A stretch of 64,000 bases of DNA from DASTFP01 sp963744345 (GTDB taxonomy: Bacteria; Verrucomicrobiota; Verrucomicrobiia; Chthoniobacterales; Terrimicrobiaceae): assembly GCA_963744345.1 (NCBI GenBank), contig CAVUTD010000024.1, positions 186,001 to 250,000 of the forward strand, given 5' to 3'. Both the position numbers and the translations under genes were made by a program. Numbering within the stretch: the stretch's first letter is position 1; the number at the start of each line of letters is the position of its first letter. Shown here one piece after another: positions 17,853-26,791 of this stretch. Below the pieces are notes generated by a model that made no database searches, was not told the DNA's origin, and was given only the letters and a program-made list of their open reading frames with translations.

Positions 17853-18861
17853 GCTTCCGCCAATTCCTCGGAGATAAATGATACAGCTCGCCAATCTTCA
17901 TCCTGTGGATCGGGCGATGGTTCCCTTTGTACTTTTGCCGCGGTCGCATCGACTTCCTTCTTAGCCTCCGTCCGCCAGGCAGCGAGTTGTTCGCTTGAAG
18001 CCCACTTCTTCTCTAACAGGAATTTTTCACTGACTTTCAAGCAGTCGCGCCCCACGTGCGCCGCCTTCAAACTTGGGTCGATATAAGCCGCATCGTCATG
18101 CTCGCCGTGTCCGACGAGACGGAGCAATTCGCCCACCACGAGCTGCGGACCGCCGCCCTCTCGCGCAGCCTTTACGGCGGCACCGATGATTCGGAGACAA
18201 TCGGCCAGGTCGGTCCCATCTACCCGGTAGCCGGGAACTCCATAGCCTTTCGCCTTGTGAAGCAGATCGCTGCAGGCGAATTGACGGCAAGTGGGCGTAG
18301 AATAAGCATATTGGTTGTTTGCAAGGACGAGCACCAGGGGAAGCTTCTCGACCGCAGCGAGCGTTAAGTCCTTCATGAAATGCGCCGGTAGAGGTGCCAC
18401 CATCGCCAAGGCATGTCGCTCCGACGACGCCGGTCTCCCCGCGAAAACGGCGCGCCATCAAACCTCCCGCTACAACCGGAATCATTGCCCCCAGATGACT
18501 GATCATCGCGTAATAACCCTCGCGGGGACGTCCGCGATGAATGTTGCCATCGCGGCCGCGCATCGACCCAAGCTGCGAGCCCAAATAGGTGCGAAACGTG
18601 TCCACCACCGAGTCGCCGAAAGCCAGTCCGGCCAGCTTGGTCGCGAATTAACGGCGCGAAAATGTCGCCCTTCCGCAGGTTGACGCCCACCGAGACGCTG
18701 AGCGCTTCCTGTCCGCGCCCCAGGAAAACTCCGCCTTTGATCAAACCTCCACGATAGAGACTCGCCAGCTTCTCCTCGAGAACACGCGCTAAGAGCATAA
18801 TTCGATACGCTCTCAGATATTCAGTGCGTTTCCGGCTAAGGCGCCCGCTCACAGATGCCAT
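17846..18861 (-). pseudogene. 2-oxoacid dehydrogenase E1 component, alpha subunit, two frameshifts
   Basis: Three frames in series make one E1alpha. Part one (from ATG 18861) reads YLRAYRIMLLARVLEEKLAS, GRGQEALSVSVG and FAPLIRDQAGR. Part two holds GDSVVDTFRTYLG, REGYYAMISHLGAMI and the thiamine diphosphate motif CLGDGGTSTGAFHEGLN. Part three holds AAVEKLPLVLVLANNQYAYS to the C-terminus at 17846. The breaks lie at about 18627 and 18362, and each is repaired by removing one base, giving about 338 residues. No conserved segment is lost, so if real the decay is recent. The gene heads an E1alpha-E1beta-E2 operon. The upstream small membrane protein gene at 18912 is on the same strand. Confidence 0.85.
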
Positions 18862-18911
18862 CGCCCAGAAATAGGTCAACGTTCCAAGCGCCTGCAAACG
18901 CCAAGTTGACC

Positions 18912-19280
18912 TCAGCTCACTGGAACAACCCGCCACAGGAGCAGGAAGATGATGGCGAGGGCAATCAACAGAGCCGCGGTTTTGATTTGCGCTGCGGAAC
19001 GCTGTCGCGAAGGAGTATGCAAGCTCTTGGAGCGAGTTCTTCGGCCCGCTCCTCCCATGGTATATGGAGAAATGGCTCGCCCCGCGGAGGCGGCGCGACG
19101 CTTGGCCAATTCCCGTTTCTGCTCCTCCTGCGCCTCCATGACTGTCGGCAGAAGTCTAAGCTTTTTCTCCAGCTCTTGCGCCTTCCGGAGAATTTCGTCC
19201 CGCTGCTGCTCAAGAGCACGTTCCTCGGCGGCTATGCGGCTCGGCTTGGATTCTGTAGGCTTGGCCATGCTAGTTTCCAT
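18912..19280 (-). CDS. Small coiled-coil, C-tail-anchored membrane protein
   Basis: This 122-residue protein (118 if the second ATG at 19268 is used) has a charged helical N-terminus with heptad-like spacing (EERALEQQRDEILRKAQELE, then MEAQEEQKRELAKRR), a basic Ser/Arg-rich middle, and one hydrophobic segment at the very C-terminus (about residues 100-118, AALLIALAIIFLLLW). No known domain is recognised. It overlaps by 11 bases, or follows by one base, the coiled-coil membrane gene at 19270-19896, and both share the same plan of coiled coil plus C-terminal membrane anchor. They probably form a two-gene unit that acts at the inner membrane. Function unknown. Confidence 0.65.
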   Translation of the reverse strand: METSMAKPTESKPSRIAAEERALEQQRDEILRKAQELEKKLRLLPTVMEAQEEQKRELAKRRAASAGRAISPYTMGGAGRRTRSKSLHTPSRQRSAAQIKTAALLIALAIIFLLLWRVVPVS

Positions 19281-19896
19281 TCAAAAGGAACCACACCCAG
19301 ATGGCCATTCCGGCCAAAGCGAGAATCTGTAGCGGCAAGGTGAACGCAAAGCCGGACTTGATCCAATACTTGAACCCTCGTTCCTCAGGATAGCTATAAT
19401 CGTGCTCGAACGAGCTCGGCAAGCTCGTCGCCACCGGAATTTCCGGCGAACCTTCAACCGCGATTTTCGCCTGAGCCTTCATAAATTCCACGCGCGCGTC
19501 TTCCACAGCACTCAGCGCTTTGCTAAGTTCCTTGGGCAAGTCAACGGCTCCCCAAGACTTAGGGTTAATCGCCTCGATATAGCGGAGGTGCTGGGTAAAG
19601 GAATTGTGGATGGAATTGAGTTGTTCCAGCCGCTTTTGGGCCTCTTCGGCCTCGCGTTGCACGGTCACAAGAGAACGAGTGAGCTTGTCGACCATTTCCG
19701 AACGGCCAACCTCAAGCTCATCTTGACGCTTCTTCAACTCTTCAAGGCGCAGCTTTTGCTTCTCAATATCCTCCAACTGGCGCCTCAGCTTTTCCAGCTC
19801 AGTATTGGTTTTCTGCACCTCTTCGCCGAGATCTTCGACGTTCTCTTCTTCCAAATCGAGATAAGGGCCTGAGCTCTTGCTGGGATCCGGTGGCAT
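19270..19896 (-). CDS. Coiled-coil membrane protein of unknown function
   Basis: This 208-residue protein has an acidic start (LDLEEENVEDLGEEV), then a long predicted coiled coil at about residues 25-100 (ELEKLRRQLEDIEKQKLRLE, continuing with many Glu, Lys and Leu), a non-coiled middle with NPKSWGAVDLPKELSKAL, and a C-terminal hydrophobic segment at about 184-205 (LPLQILALAGMAIWVWFLL). I do not recognise a family; similar proteins may be lineage-specific. It overlaps the small tail-anchored gene downstream. The rlmI-like gene ends 59 bases upstream of its start. A structural role at the membrane is inferred from architecture only. Confidence 0.7.
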   Translation of the reverse strand: MPPDPSKSSGPYLDLEEENVEDLGEEVQKTNTELEKLRRQLEDIEKQKLRLEELKKRQDELEVGRSEMVDKLTRSLVTVQREAEEAQKRLEQLNSIHNSFTQHLRYIEAINPKSWGAVDLPKELSKALSAVEDARVEFMKAQAKIAVEGSPEIPVATSLPSSFEHDYSYPEERGFKYWIKSGFAFTLPLQILALAGMAIWVWFLLNGN

Positions 19897-19955
19897 AAAA
19901 ATTTTGCGCGCTTTGAAAGTTGACTATGCTGAACAAAAATTTCCAGCACAAACAC

Positions 19956-21125
19956 TCATCGGCCTGGCATTGCCTCCAAGAAAAGGCCCTTGAAGTAAGA
20001 AGTTTCCGGCACATGGAGCAAAACCGGATGATCCGCGGCTTGACCCAATCGCCGCACAATCCTCGCCGAGCGCCCGGCATCCCAGAACCCGTTCGCTACC
20101 GCGGCCTCAAATTCCGCGGCGGAAACATGGTGCGAGCATGAAAAGGTCGCCAACAGCCCTCCCTCAGCGAGGAGGTTGGCGCTTCGAAGATGCAACTCTC
20201 GATAGCCTCTCAAGGCGTCATTGATTTTGCTGCGTGTGTGGGTAAACGAAGGCGGATCGAGGATAATCAAATCATAGAGGTGGCCTCCTCGCCCTGCGCC
20301 TTTGAGAAAACGAAAGACGTCCTCCTCGACAATGGAAATATCGAACCCGTTTCGGGCAGCATTCTCCCGCAGCTTTCTGACGCTCTCTGCGCCGCTTTCC
20401 ACCGCCGTAACCTCGCGCGCCCCATTTCGGGCGCAAGCCAGCGCAAACCCACCTTGATTAGCGAAACAATCGAGCACCCGGCGACCACGAGCGTGTTGCG
20501 CCAAAGTGGAATAATTCTCGAGCTGGTCCAGATAAAGCCCGGTTTTCTGCCCATGAAGGAAATCGACCAGAAAGCGCACGCCGCCCACCTCAATCTCTCG
20601 CTCTCCGGGATCCCCGCCCAGGAGGGTTCCGCTTACTGATGCCAAGCCCTCTGCCGCGCGAACTGATCCCTCATTTCGCTCAACAACATGTCGCACCTCC
20701 GGTAAGTCGAAGAGAATACTTGCGATCAGTTCCTTGTTCTTGTCCATGGCCAGCGTAAGGGTCTGCAGGACGACCACGTCCCCATAGCGATCCGCAATTA
20801 CCCCTGGCAATCCGTCGGCTTCACTCCAAACCAGCCGGCAAAGCTTCGGATCACAGCCGAGTCGTTTCCTCCAATTGGCTGCTTGATTGATCCTCCGCGA
20901 AAGAAAAGTGGCATCGAGGGCCTGCCTTCGTCTTGAAAACCGGCGCGCAATGATTTGCGACTTGGAATTGAAAATCGCCGACCCAAGTAACCTATCGCGA
21001 CCATCCTTGATCGAGATAACATCGCCATCCGCCGGTCCGCCAAATACTTTGAGAACTTCGCTTGCATACACCCAATCATGCCCGTGAAGAATGCGAGCTC
21101 GGGGGTTAACAACCAGCCCGGCCAT
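19956..21125 (-). CDS. rlmI: Class I SAM-dependent rRNA methyltransferase, RlmI-like
   Basis: This 389-residue protein combines an N-terminal PUA RNA-binding domain (NPRARILHGHDWVYASEV at about residues 7-24) with a central linker of the RlmI type (VWSEADGLPGVIADRYGDVV) and a C-terminal Rossmann methyltransferase. The SAM loop is VLDCFANQGGFALACARNGA near residue 218, and the catalytic motif is LDPPSFTH near 293 with the later FSCSHHVS segment. RlmI makes 5-methylcytosine at position 1962 of 23S rRNA in E. coli. The match of domain order and motifs is good, but the exact target in this organism is inferred. It lies downstream of acpP, separated from it by a strong terminator. Confidence 0.88.
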   Translation of the reverse strand: MAGLVVNPRARILHGHDWVYASEVLKVFGGPADGDVISIKDGRDRLLGSAIFNSKSQIIARRFSRRRQALDATFLSRRINQAANWRKRLGCDPKLCRLVWSEADGLPGVIADRYGDVVVLQTLTLAMDKNKELIASILFDLPEVRHVVERNEGSVRAAEGLASVSGTLLGGDPGEREIEVGGVRFLVDFLHGQKTGLYLDQLENYSTLAQHARGRRVLDCFANQGGFALACARNGAREVTAVESGAESVRKLRENAARNGFDISIVEEDVFRFLKGAGRGGHLYDLIILDPPSFTHTRSKINDALRGYRELHLRSANLLAEGGLLATFSCSHHVSAAEFEAAVANGFWDAGRSARIVRRLGQAADHPVLLHVPETSYFKGLFLEAMPGR

Positions 21126-21173
21126 AGATGCTCTAGCGAAGTTCCTCGAGCTTGCGGCGCGAATGTTCTCTCA

Positions 21174-21215
21174 TCAAAAAACGAAACGTCCCGAGACACT
21201 CGCGCGCTCGGGACG
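21174..21215 (-). terminator. Rho-independent terminator of acpP
   Basis: On the minus strand, just after the acpP stop, a perfect nine-base-pair stem CGTCCCGAG / CTCGGGACG (21187-21215) encloses an eleven-base loop and is followed by a T-rich run (TTTCGTTTTTT) at about 21176-21186. This is a standard intrinsic terminator and separates acpP from the rlmI-like gene. Confidence 0.85.
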
Positions 21216-21239
21216 GAAAAAGGCCGATAAAGGAAAAAA

Positions 21240-21485
21240 TTATTTCTGGCTGCGCTCTTCGATGTACTTGACGACGTCGCCCACGGTCTGGAGCTTCTCA
21301 GCATCCTCGTCGGGGACCTCTACCCCAAATTCCTCCTCGAAGGCCATGACCAGCTCGACCGTGTCGAGCGAGTCGGCCCCCAAGTCTTCGATGAACGAGG
21401 CGGTAGGCGTGACCTGCTCGGGATTCACTCCCAACTGCTCGACGATGATGTCTTTTACTTTTTCTTCAATAGGTTTTTCGGACAT
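21240..21485 (-). CDS. acpP: Acyl carrier protein
   Basis: This 81-residue acidic helical protein carries growing acyl chains in fatty acid synthesis. The phosphopantetheine attachment site is Ser in GADSLDTVELVMAFEE (residues about 34-49), and the pattern of four helices with VKDIIVEQLGVNPEQV at the start fits AcpP exactly. It lies alone between a 225-base upstream gap and an intrinsic terminator, so it is probably transcribed singly. It is far from, and distinct from, the carrier domains of the NRPS/PKS cluster; whether it loads a fatty acyl starter into that cluster cannot be judged because the cluster start is outside the window. Confidence 0.96.
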   Translation of the reverse strand: MSEKPIEEKVKDIIVEQLGVNPEQVTPTASFIEDLGADSLDTVELVMAFEEEFGVEVPDEDAEKLQTVGDVVKYIEERSQK

Positions 21486-21710
21486 GGCGGTGGTGTTAAG
21501 TGGGTAGGCGTAGTGTTCGTCAGGATCTTTGGCAACAAATAATTTGCAAACTTAGCGGGGACGGAAAAATGCCGTTTTCCTGGCCACGTCAAGGGCAAAA
21601 AACCCGCCTATCTCCAGTTTCTTACTCGCGGTTTGCCGTATCCTCCTTGTGGCTGCGCCCACAGCTCCGCCAGCAGACCTGCACGCCTTCCCTCCAGCCG
21701 CCAAAATCGT

Positions 21711-22403
21711 TTACGGCGAAGGCGTCACTGTCGTTGTCGCTGTGTAATCAGGATAACCGACGACGTCGGCCTTGATGGTATAACTCTCATTAGGCTGCAT
21801 CTCCCTGGTGGCAACCTTCTCGGAATATTCAATCCGCTCCCTGGGATTAATAATCACGATCCCTTCCTGGATCTGAAACGCGTGATCGTCCGACCACTTC
21901 TCGATGACCTTGCCAGAGGTGTCGCTCGTCAGCATGTCAATGCGCTGCGTCGTATTGAAATCCAGGCGAATAATTTTCTTCGTATTGTTTCGCACCGTGT
22001 AAGTAGCGTCCACTTCGCGACGGGCCACCAAGGAAAATTGCGACGGCTCGGCGACCACGCCCTGCGTCGTCTGCTCGGTCCGGATTCGGCCAAGGCGGAC
22101 GGAAGCAAACATGTCCGTAAAGAAGCGGGTAAAGATCGTCGTCACGCTATCTGGACTGTCCTTCGATTTGGGGAACACAGCCACGGACTCCGCTTCTCGC
22201 AACTGCCGGCCCGCCTGGCTTAAAGCATACTTTGCCGATTGGCGCTCTGCAAAGAAGGGACTGCCTTCGTCGGGCGCGGGCACGCCAAAGGGAGAGGCCG
22301 GATAGAGTACGGCGGGCTTGGGAGTAGGTCTTGCGGCCGGCTCTCGCTGCGCGAGGAGCATTGCGGGGCCAGCAAAGATCAAAAGCATGGCGATAAACTT
22401 CAT
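21711..22403 (-). CDS. Secreted protein of unknown function, Amuc_1102-like region not confirmed
   Basis: This roughly 230-residue protein begins with a signal peptide (MKFIAMLLIFAGPAMLLAQ), chosen because GGAG sits upstream of ATG 22403. The mature part has a Pro-rich start (EPAARPTPKPAVLYP), the helical segment AKYALSQAGRQLREAESVAV and a beta-rich C-terminal half with EVDATYTVRNNTKKIIRLDF and VDYTAT-like residues near the end (VVGYPDYTATTTVTPSP). The second half resembles verrucomicrobial secreted proteins of immunoglobulin-like fold that I only vaguely recognise, so I give no family. It is divergent from the secreted gene at 22470, and export is the only supported statement. Confidence 0.7.
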   Translation of the reverse strand: MKFIAMLLIFAGPAMLLAQREPAARPTPKPAVLYPASPFGVPAPDEGSPFFAERQSAKYALSQAGRQLREAESVAVFPKSKDSPDSVTTIFTRFFTDMFASVRLGRIRTEQTTQGVVAEPSQFSLVARREVDATYTVRNNTKKIIRLDFNTTQRIDMLTSDTSGKVIEKWSDDHAFQIQEGIVIINPRERIEYSEKVATREMQPNESYTIKADVVGYPDYTATTTVTPSP

Positions 22404-22469
22404 CACATTAACTCCTAAACACACCAGGACCCTAGTTGCAAATTTCTTCTTGGTAATTATCGTCCGCCC

Positions 22470-23030
22470 ATGCGGTGGCTTGTGCTTTTCCTGCTGTTGC
22501 CTTTTCTAAGCCTTGAAGCAGCGGCGAAAAGACCGCCCACCATATCCGTGCGGCTTTATGCCGAAGGCAATCCCCGCGAGGGCTCCTCATTTGTTGTTCC
22601 AATCACGCTGTTGAATCCGCCCAAGGAAACTGTGATTCGCAAAGTTCCGATTATCACCGAGAGCGATATTGTGGCCTTCTATCCGTTCGCGGCAGCCGAT
22701 GGCACCATCGGCTGCTATTTCAAGCTGGATGCAGACGGGACGAACAAACTTATGCAACATACGATAGAGTTCCGGGACACGCTGGTTGTCACCATGATTA
22801 ACGGCCGGGTCGCAAGCGCTTTGGTGGTCGGCGAAAAGATGACGGATGGGATCATGCCTTTTCCGTCGGGCTTTCTTCCCCGGGAAATTGTCGAACTTCA
22901 GGCCCGCTATCCGATCATTGGGAAGGAAAGGCAATTTCCCGAACAACAAAAAAAGGCGCTCGCGACCCTCAAAGAGGTCAGGAAGCAGGAGCGCAAGGTC
23001 AAGCCGACATCGAAGGGCGCACCGCAATGA
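22470..23030 (+). CDS. Secreted protein of unknown function
   Basis: This 186-residue protein has a clear signal peptide (MRWLVLFLLLPFLSLEAAA) and a beta-rich mature domain with segments RLYAEGNPREGSSFVVPITL, SDIVAFYPFAAADGTIGCYF and DTLVVTMINGRVASALVVG. A basic Lys/Arg-rich tail follows. I recognise no domain. Its stop overlaps the ATG of the M23 peptidase gene by four bases, so the pair is translationally coupled and the product may work with the peptidase at the cell wall, perhaps as a partner or inhibitor; this is inference from position. It is divergent from the secreted gene at 21711. Confidence 0.7.
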   Translation: MRWLVLFLLLPFLSLEAAAKRPPTISVRLYAEGNPREGSSFVVPITLLNPPKETVIRKVPIITESDIVAFYPFAAADGTIGCYFKLDADGTNKLMQHTIEFRDTLVVTMINGRVASALVVGEKMTDGIMPFPSGFLPREIVELQARYPIIGKERQFPEQQKKALATLKEVRKQERKVKPTSKGAPQ

Positions 23031-24049
23031 AGCTGGCATTCATCGCCGCATCCTTTCTCCTCACCGCCGCAGCTTTGCCAGCTCAGCTTCTGGTGGACTT
23101 TCCCACGGATAATCGTGCCCTGCTCGAAGGACGGCCCCAGGATTATTTCATGCACGTGAATCGCGACTTCGAAGGCGAAAGATCCACGCCATGGCAGGGC
23201 GGTCAGTTCGGATTCGTTCGTGGGCCGGTGCGGGATGGGGTTGGAATTCGTTACAGCCAACTGCATGAAGGAATCGACATTCGACCGGTGCATCGCGATG
23301 TTCAAGGCAACCCCACGGATGAGGTGCGAGCAGCTGCCGCGGGCCTGGTTGCGCACGTCAGTCACGAAGCGCGAGCGTCGAACTATGGGAAGTATGTTGT
23401 GATAGAACATCGTTGGGAGGGGTCCCCCTTCTACACGCTTTACGCGCATCTCGCCTCCATCTGGGTCCAGCCCGGGCAAGCGCTGCGTCAGGGTGAATCT
23501 CTCGGGATCATGGGCTTCACAGGATCAGGAATCGATCGCATGCGCGCTCACACTCACTTCGAAGTCTGCATGATGCTCAGCAAAAATTTCGAGATATGGC
23601 ACGAGGCCAATTTCCGGAAGGATCCGAACCGCCATGGGATCTACAATGGTTTGAATCTCGTCGGAATTGACCCTGCGGCGTTGCTGCTCGCCGCCCGGAA
23701 AAATCCCGCCTTGAAGATTTCGGATTACATCACCCGCGACGAACCTGCCTTCAAGATCACCGTAAAAAACTCGCCGCACTTTTACCTGATCCGCGCTTAT
23801 CCTTGGCTGGTCGCTCCAGGGGAAGTTGCGAATCCGCCCGCATGGACGATCACCCTTTCGCGGTACGGAATTCCGCTCAGAGTCGAGGCAGCAGATACGC
23901 CGGTCACAGAACCCGTTCTCACTTGGGTCAAGGAAACAAATAGACCTTACGCCCGCATCTCGAAGAATATGGTCAGCGGCAATCCCGGATCACCTCACTT
24001 CACAGCGGCCGGATTGCGCTTCGCAAAGCTGCTCACATGGCCCGACTGA
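23027..24049 (+). CDS. M23-family peptidoglycan metallopeptidase
   Basis: This 340-residue exported protein has a signal peptide (residues 1-19, ending AALPA) and a LytM/M23 zinc endopeptidase domain at about residues 70-195. Zinc ligands are seen as His and Asp of the HEGID motif near residue 84 and the HTHFE motif near residue 177, with a YGKYVVIEHRWEG strand and FYTLYAHLASIWVQPGQALR between them, as in the family. The C-terminal third has no known domain but is beta-rich. It probably cuts cross-links in cell-wall peptidoglycan. Because both metal motifs are intact it is likely active rather than a NlpD-like regulator. It is coupled to the upstream secreted gene. Confidence 0.88.
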   Translation: MKLAFIAASFLLTAAALPAQLLVDFPTDNRALLEGRPQDYFMHVNRDFEGERSTPWQGGQFGFVRGPVRDGVGIRYSQLHEGIDIRPVHRDVQGNPTDEVRAAAAGLVAHVSHEARASNYGKYVVIEHRWEGSPFYTLYAHLASIWVQPGQALRQGESLGIMGFTGSGIDRMRAHTHFEVCMMLSKNFEIWHEANFRKDPNRHGIYNGLNLVGIDPAALLLAARKNPALKISDYITRDEPAFKITVKNSPHFYLIRAYPWLVAPGEVANPPAWTITLSRYGIPLRVEAADTPVTEPVLTWVKETNRPYARISKNMVSGNPGSPHFTAAGLRFAKLLTWPD

Positions 24050-24125
24050 GGCAGAGCGGACAGACTCGCATCGACGCTGTTGCTGGCAGGCAGGCGTTTC
24101 CCGATGTTCTGATCCGCCTGTGAGC

Positions 24126-25076
24126 TTACTGAGGGTTCAGCGTGCTCGAGGGCGCAGGCCCTTTGATCCCTCTTCCTAGACCGGGATCCAAAAGATAACG
24201 AAGGCTGTCCGAGGCGCCCAAAAATAAGGTGTTCGATCTTGCAGACTTAGCCATCTCCCGTAGGGCTTCGATTCCTCGGTATCTGAGCACTTCGTCAGAA
24301 AGGGTTGCTTGAATGGTAGCATTGAACAGCCTAATGCCCTCAGCTTCGATCAACTTCCTTTGCTTTTCGCCAGCCTCTTTTTCGATCTTGTATTTCATCT
24401 CCTCCCCTGCCTGCTGGGCGACCAACTTAGTCTGAATGGCCGCTTGCACAGGAGCGGGGAGGTCGACCGCTTGGATCAACACGGCGTCTAGAACAATGAA
24501 CCGTTCCCCAAGGCGCCGGGAGGCCTCGTCAAGGATGGATTGATCCAGGGAAGGCTGCGTCCTGTAAATCTGCTCTGGCTCGAAGTTGGCACACAGGTTT
24601 CTAACGATTGACTGGATCTCTGGGACCACGATCTTTGCCACATAGGCGGGGCCGGCTTGCTGATGCAACAGACCGAGAGAGCTCGTCCTCGGATAAAACC
24701 GGATAGATAAGGTAATGCCGATATCTAATCCATTTGCGCTCATGATCGTGAGCCGGGTCGTCGTCTCATTGATGCGGACGTCGTATATTGTCATCCGATC
24801 CCAAGGCCAGATGACATGCGCCCCCTCCGGATAAATTACATCCGTTCGAGTGCCCCGCCCGAATGTCTCGTAGAGGACGCCGGCCTTTCCTGCGCCCACG
24901 AAAATCACCGTGGAAGGGGCTAGGTACGCAATGGCAAACAGAACTATGCCACCTGAAATCCAGAGAGCGATCTTGTGCCTCTCGTAGAAACGTCTGAGAA
25001 ACCCTACGCGGCAGGCATCCTTAAGAAACTGGACGGTTCGCCGGGTTAAAATTGAGCTGGTTCTCTCTTGTAGCAT
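24126..25076 (-). CDS. SPFH/prohibitin family membrane protein
   Basis: This 316-residue protein has one N-terminal membrane segment (about residues 38-58) followed by the band 7 / SPFH domain: AGKAGVLYETFGRGTRTDVI, then IYPEGAHVIWPWDRMTIYDV and TTRLTIMSANGLDIGITLSI. A helical region with LIQAVDLPAPVQAAIQTKLV and EKEAGEKQRKLIEAEG completes the prohibitin plan. Family members form large rings or scaffolds on membranes and often chaperone membrane proteases or stabilise microdomains. The gene starts five bases after the stop of the cyclic-peptide ABC exporter and is the last gene of the NRPS-PKS operon on this strand. Involvement in exporter organisation or self-protection is inference. Confidence 0.85.
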   Translation of the reverse strand: MLQERTSSILTRRTVQFLKDACRVGFLRRFYERHKIALWISGGIVLFAIAYLAPSTVIFVGAGKAGVLYETFGRGTRTDVIYPEGAHVIWPWDRMTIYDVRINETTTRLTIMSANGLDIGITLSIRFYPRTSSLGLLHQQAGPAYVAKIVVPEIQSIVRNLCANFEPEQIYRTQPSLDQSILDEASRRLGERFIVLDAVLIQAVDLPAPVQAAIQTKLVAQQAGEEMKYKIEKEAGEKQRKLIEAEGIRLFNATIQATLSDEVLRYRGIEALREMAKSARSNTLFLGASDSLRYLLDPGLGRGIKGPAPSSTLNPQ

Positions 25077-25081
25077 CTGCT

Positions 25082-26791
25082 TTAGACCACGGATAGGTGG
25101 TATTGTGCGGTTACATCCTCGATGTTTCCAAACTCCATTCTAAAAATTCGATCGGCACATCGGAAGTAGGCCTCATCATGAGTAGCCGCGATTACTGTTC
25201 GGCCCTGCTCCTTTAATTCCTGTAAGATTTCTTCGTAATATTTTGCTCGAAATCTCGGGTCTTGGTCAGCCCCGACCTCATCAAACACGAGAATTGGCCT
25301 CTGTTCGAGCAATGCGACGATTAGAGCGAGGCGTTTCTTTTGCCCAGTAGACAAGCTAGTAGTTGTAAAGCGTCCCTCTCTTATCGAAACAAATTCGCTC
25401 AACTCCATCTTCGAAATCAGCGCCTCGATTGTTTCCGGATCCTGTTCCCCGAGGCCATAGAGTCGGTCAAAAAGATGAAAGTCCGTAAAGATTGTCGAAT
25501 ACAAGCTGCGATAACTAAGAAGGGTACGAGCTGTGACCTGCCGCCCATCCCAAAGAATCGTGCCACTGCTGGGAGGATAAAGGCCGGTCAGAACCTTCAG
25601 CAGTGTCGATTTGCCACTGCCATTACCGCCCACCAGAAAAAGAATCTCCCCTCGATTAGCGGTCAGGTCGAAAGGTCCCAGTCGGAACGTCTCTCTACCG
25701 ACTGTCTCGTCGTACACAAAACTGATCCGCCGGCATTCAATTTCCTGAAAACGATTCGTGATACCATGATCGACCGGACCCTCAACCAGCGAAACCCTGC
25801 CGGCCGCCGCATCCAATGCGGCCTCAAGGCTCTGGATATTAGCAACGGCAGCATTGCTTCGGAAAATGAACGGAAAGCCGCCGACCACATCGCCAAGTGG
25901 GCCCATGATGAAAAGCACAAGCGCGGCGATCGTCACAATATTTCCCGCCTCTTTTTGATCGTACGACGGTAGAATGAAAATCACGGTTGCCAAGAGAACG
26001 TAAAAGAACGTCTGCCCAAAAAGTCCGATCTGAACGAAGTGCCGGGTGGTCCGATTCTTTACCTCTTCGGCCTCTTGCACGATTCTTACCAGGTGATTTT
26101 CATAGAGGTCTCGACTACGAGGCTCATGCATCTTAACTTCCTTGAAGCCGTCCAACAGATGATCGAGACAATGTAAGAACTCTCGTTCCTTAGCCGTGAA
26201 CTTTTGCGTTTCTTGTGCGAGCGCTTTGCTTCTGCGAACGTACAGCAGAATTCCAGCCGAGATCGCTATCAGTGTGAGCACGAATGCGGGCAGCGAAAGA
26301 TAGCCGATATAACCGATAGTAAAGCAAAGCATGATCGCAGAAGAAAAGCCGGTGGCGATCTGACCTGCGGAAGTCGACAGGGTTATCGTGCTTTCTTGCA
26401 AGGCCGAATAGATGTGAGATTTCCCCACCCGCTCGTAAAAGAGCAGATTGGACTGACGAATCTTGTCGATGATGCGGGCCCGAGTTTTCGCGACGATTCG
26501 CTCCGCCAATTCGCCAGTGTGAATCATTACGAAACGCCGGCTGAGCAGGAAGGCAACAATCGCCAGAACGAACAGGACGAGATAGAAGGAGGTCTGAGCG
26601 ACATGATCCGTGTACAAGTAAGCCAGATATGACTGCATTCTGTCGATTCTCGCTGCCGAGGCCGCTGCTCCCGCTGAAAAGATAATGATGGCGGCGAGAG
26701 CGGCGCTCACGAGCCCAGAGAAAAGATCGACGACGATAAGCTTAATGCAGTCCGCCCGAGACTCGCTCCATAGTAGGCGAAGGACAGCCAT
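25082..26791 (-). CDS. Cyclic-peptide-type export ABC transporter (SyrD/PvdE-like)
   Basis: This roughly 569-residue protein fuses six membrane segments (about residues 10-330) to an ATP-binding domain. Walker A is GGNGSGKST, the signature is LSTGQKKRLAL, and Walker B is PILVFDEVGADQD; the Q-loop and H-loop (AATHDEAY) are also present. Membrane segment order and the region SLYSTIFTDFHLFD match the SyrD/PvdE group, which exports lipopeptides and siderophore precursors made by NRPSs. ATG 26791 is preferred to a TTG at 26809. Position at the end of the NRPS-PKS cluster supports export of its product across the inner membrane. It is coupled to the SPFH gene by a five-base gap. Confidence 0.9.
   Translation of the reverse strand: MAVLRLLWSESRADCIKLIVVDLFSGLVSAALAAIIIFSAGAAASAARIDRMQSYLAYLYTDHVAQTSFYLVLFVLAIVAFLLSRRFVMIHTGELAERIVAKTRARIIDKIRQSNLLFYERVGKSHIYSALQESTITLSTSAGQIATGFSSAIMLCFTIGYIGYLSLPAFVLTLIAISAGILLYVRRSKALAQETQKFTAKEREFLHCLDHLLDGFKEVKMHEPRSRDLYENHLVRIVQEAEEVKNRTTRHFVQIGLFGQTFFYVLLATVIFILPSYDQKEAGNIVTIAALVLFIMGPLGDVVGGFPFIFRSNAAVANIQSLEAALDAAAGRVSLVEGPVDHGITNRFQEIECRRISFVYDETVGRETFRLGPFDLTANRGEILFLVGGNGSGKSTLLKVLTGLYPPSSGTILWDGRQVTARTLLSYRSLYSTIFTDFHLFDRLYGLGEQDPETIEALISKMELSEFVSIREGRFTTTSLSTGQKKRLALIVALLEQRPILVFDEVGADQDPRFRAKYYEEILQELKEQGRTVIAATHDEAYFRCADRIFRMEFGNIEDVTAQYHLSVV

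Noticed and set aside
24050..24125. Possible terminator between the convergent M23 and SPFH genes
   Set aside because: Only a six-base stem with a long loop and no T-run could be drawn.
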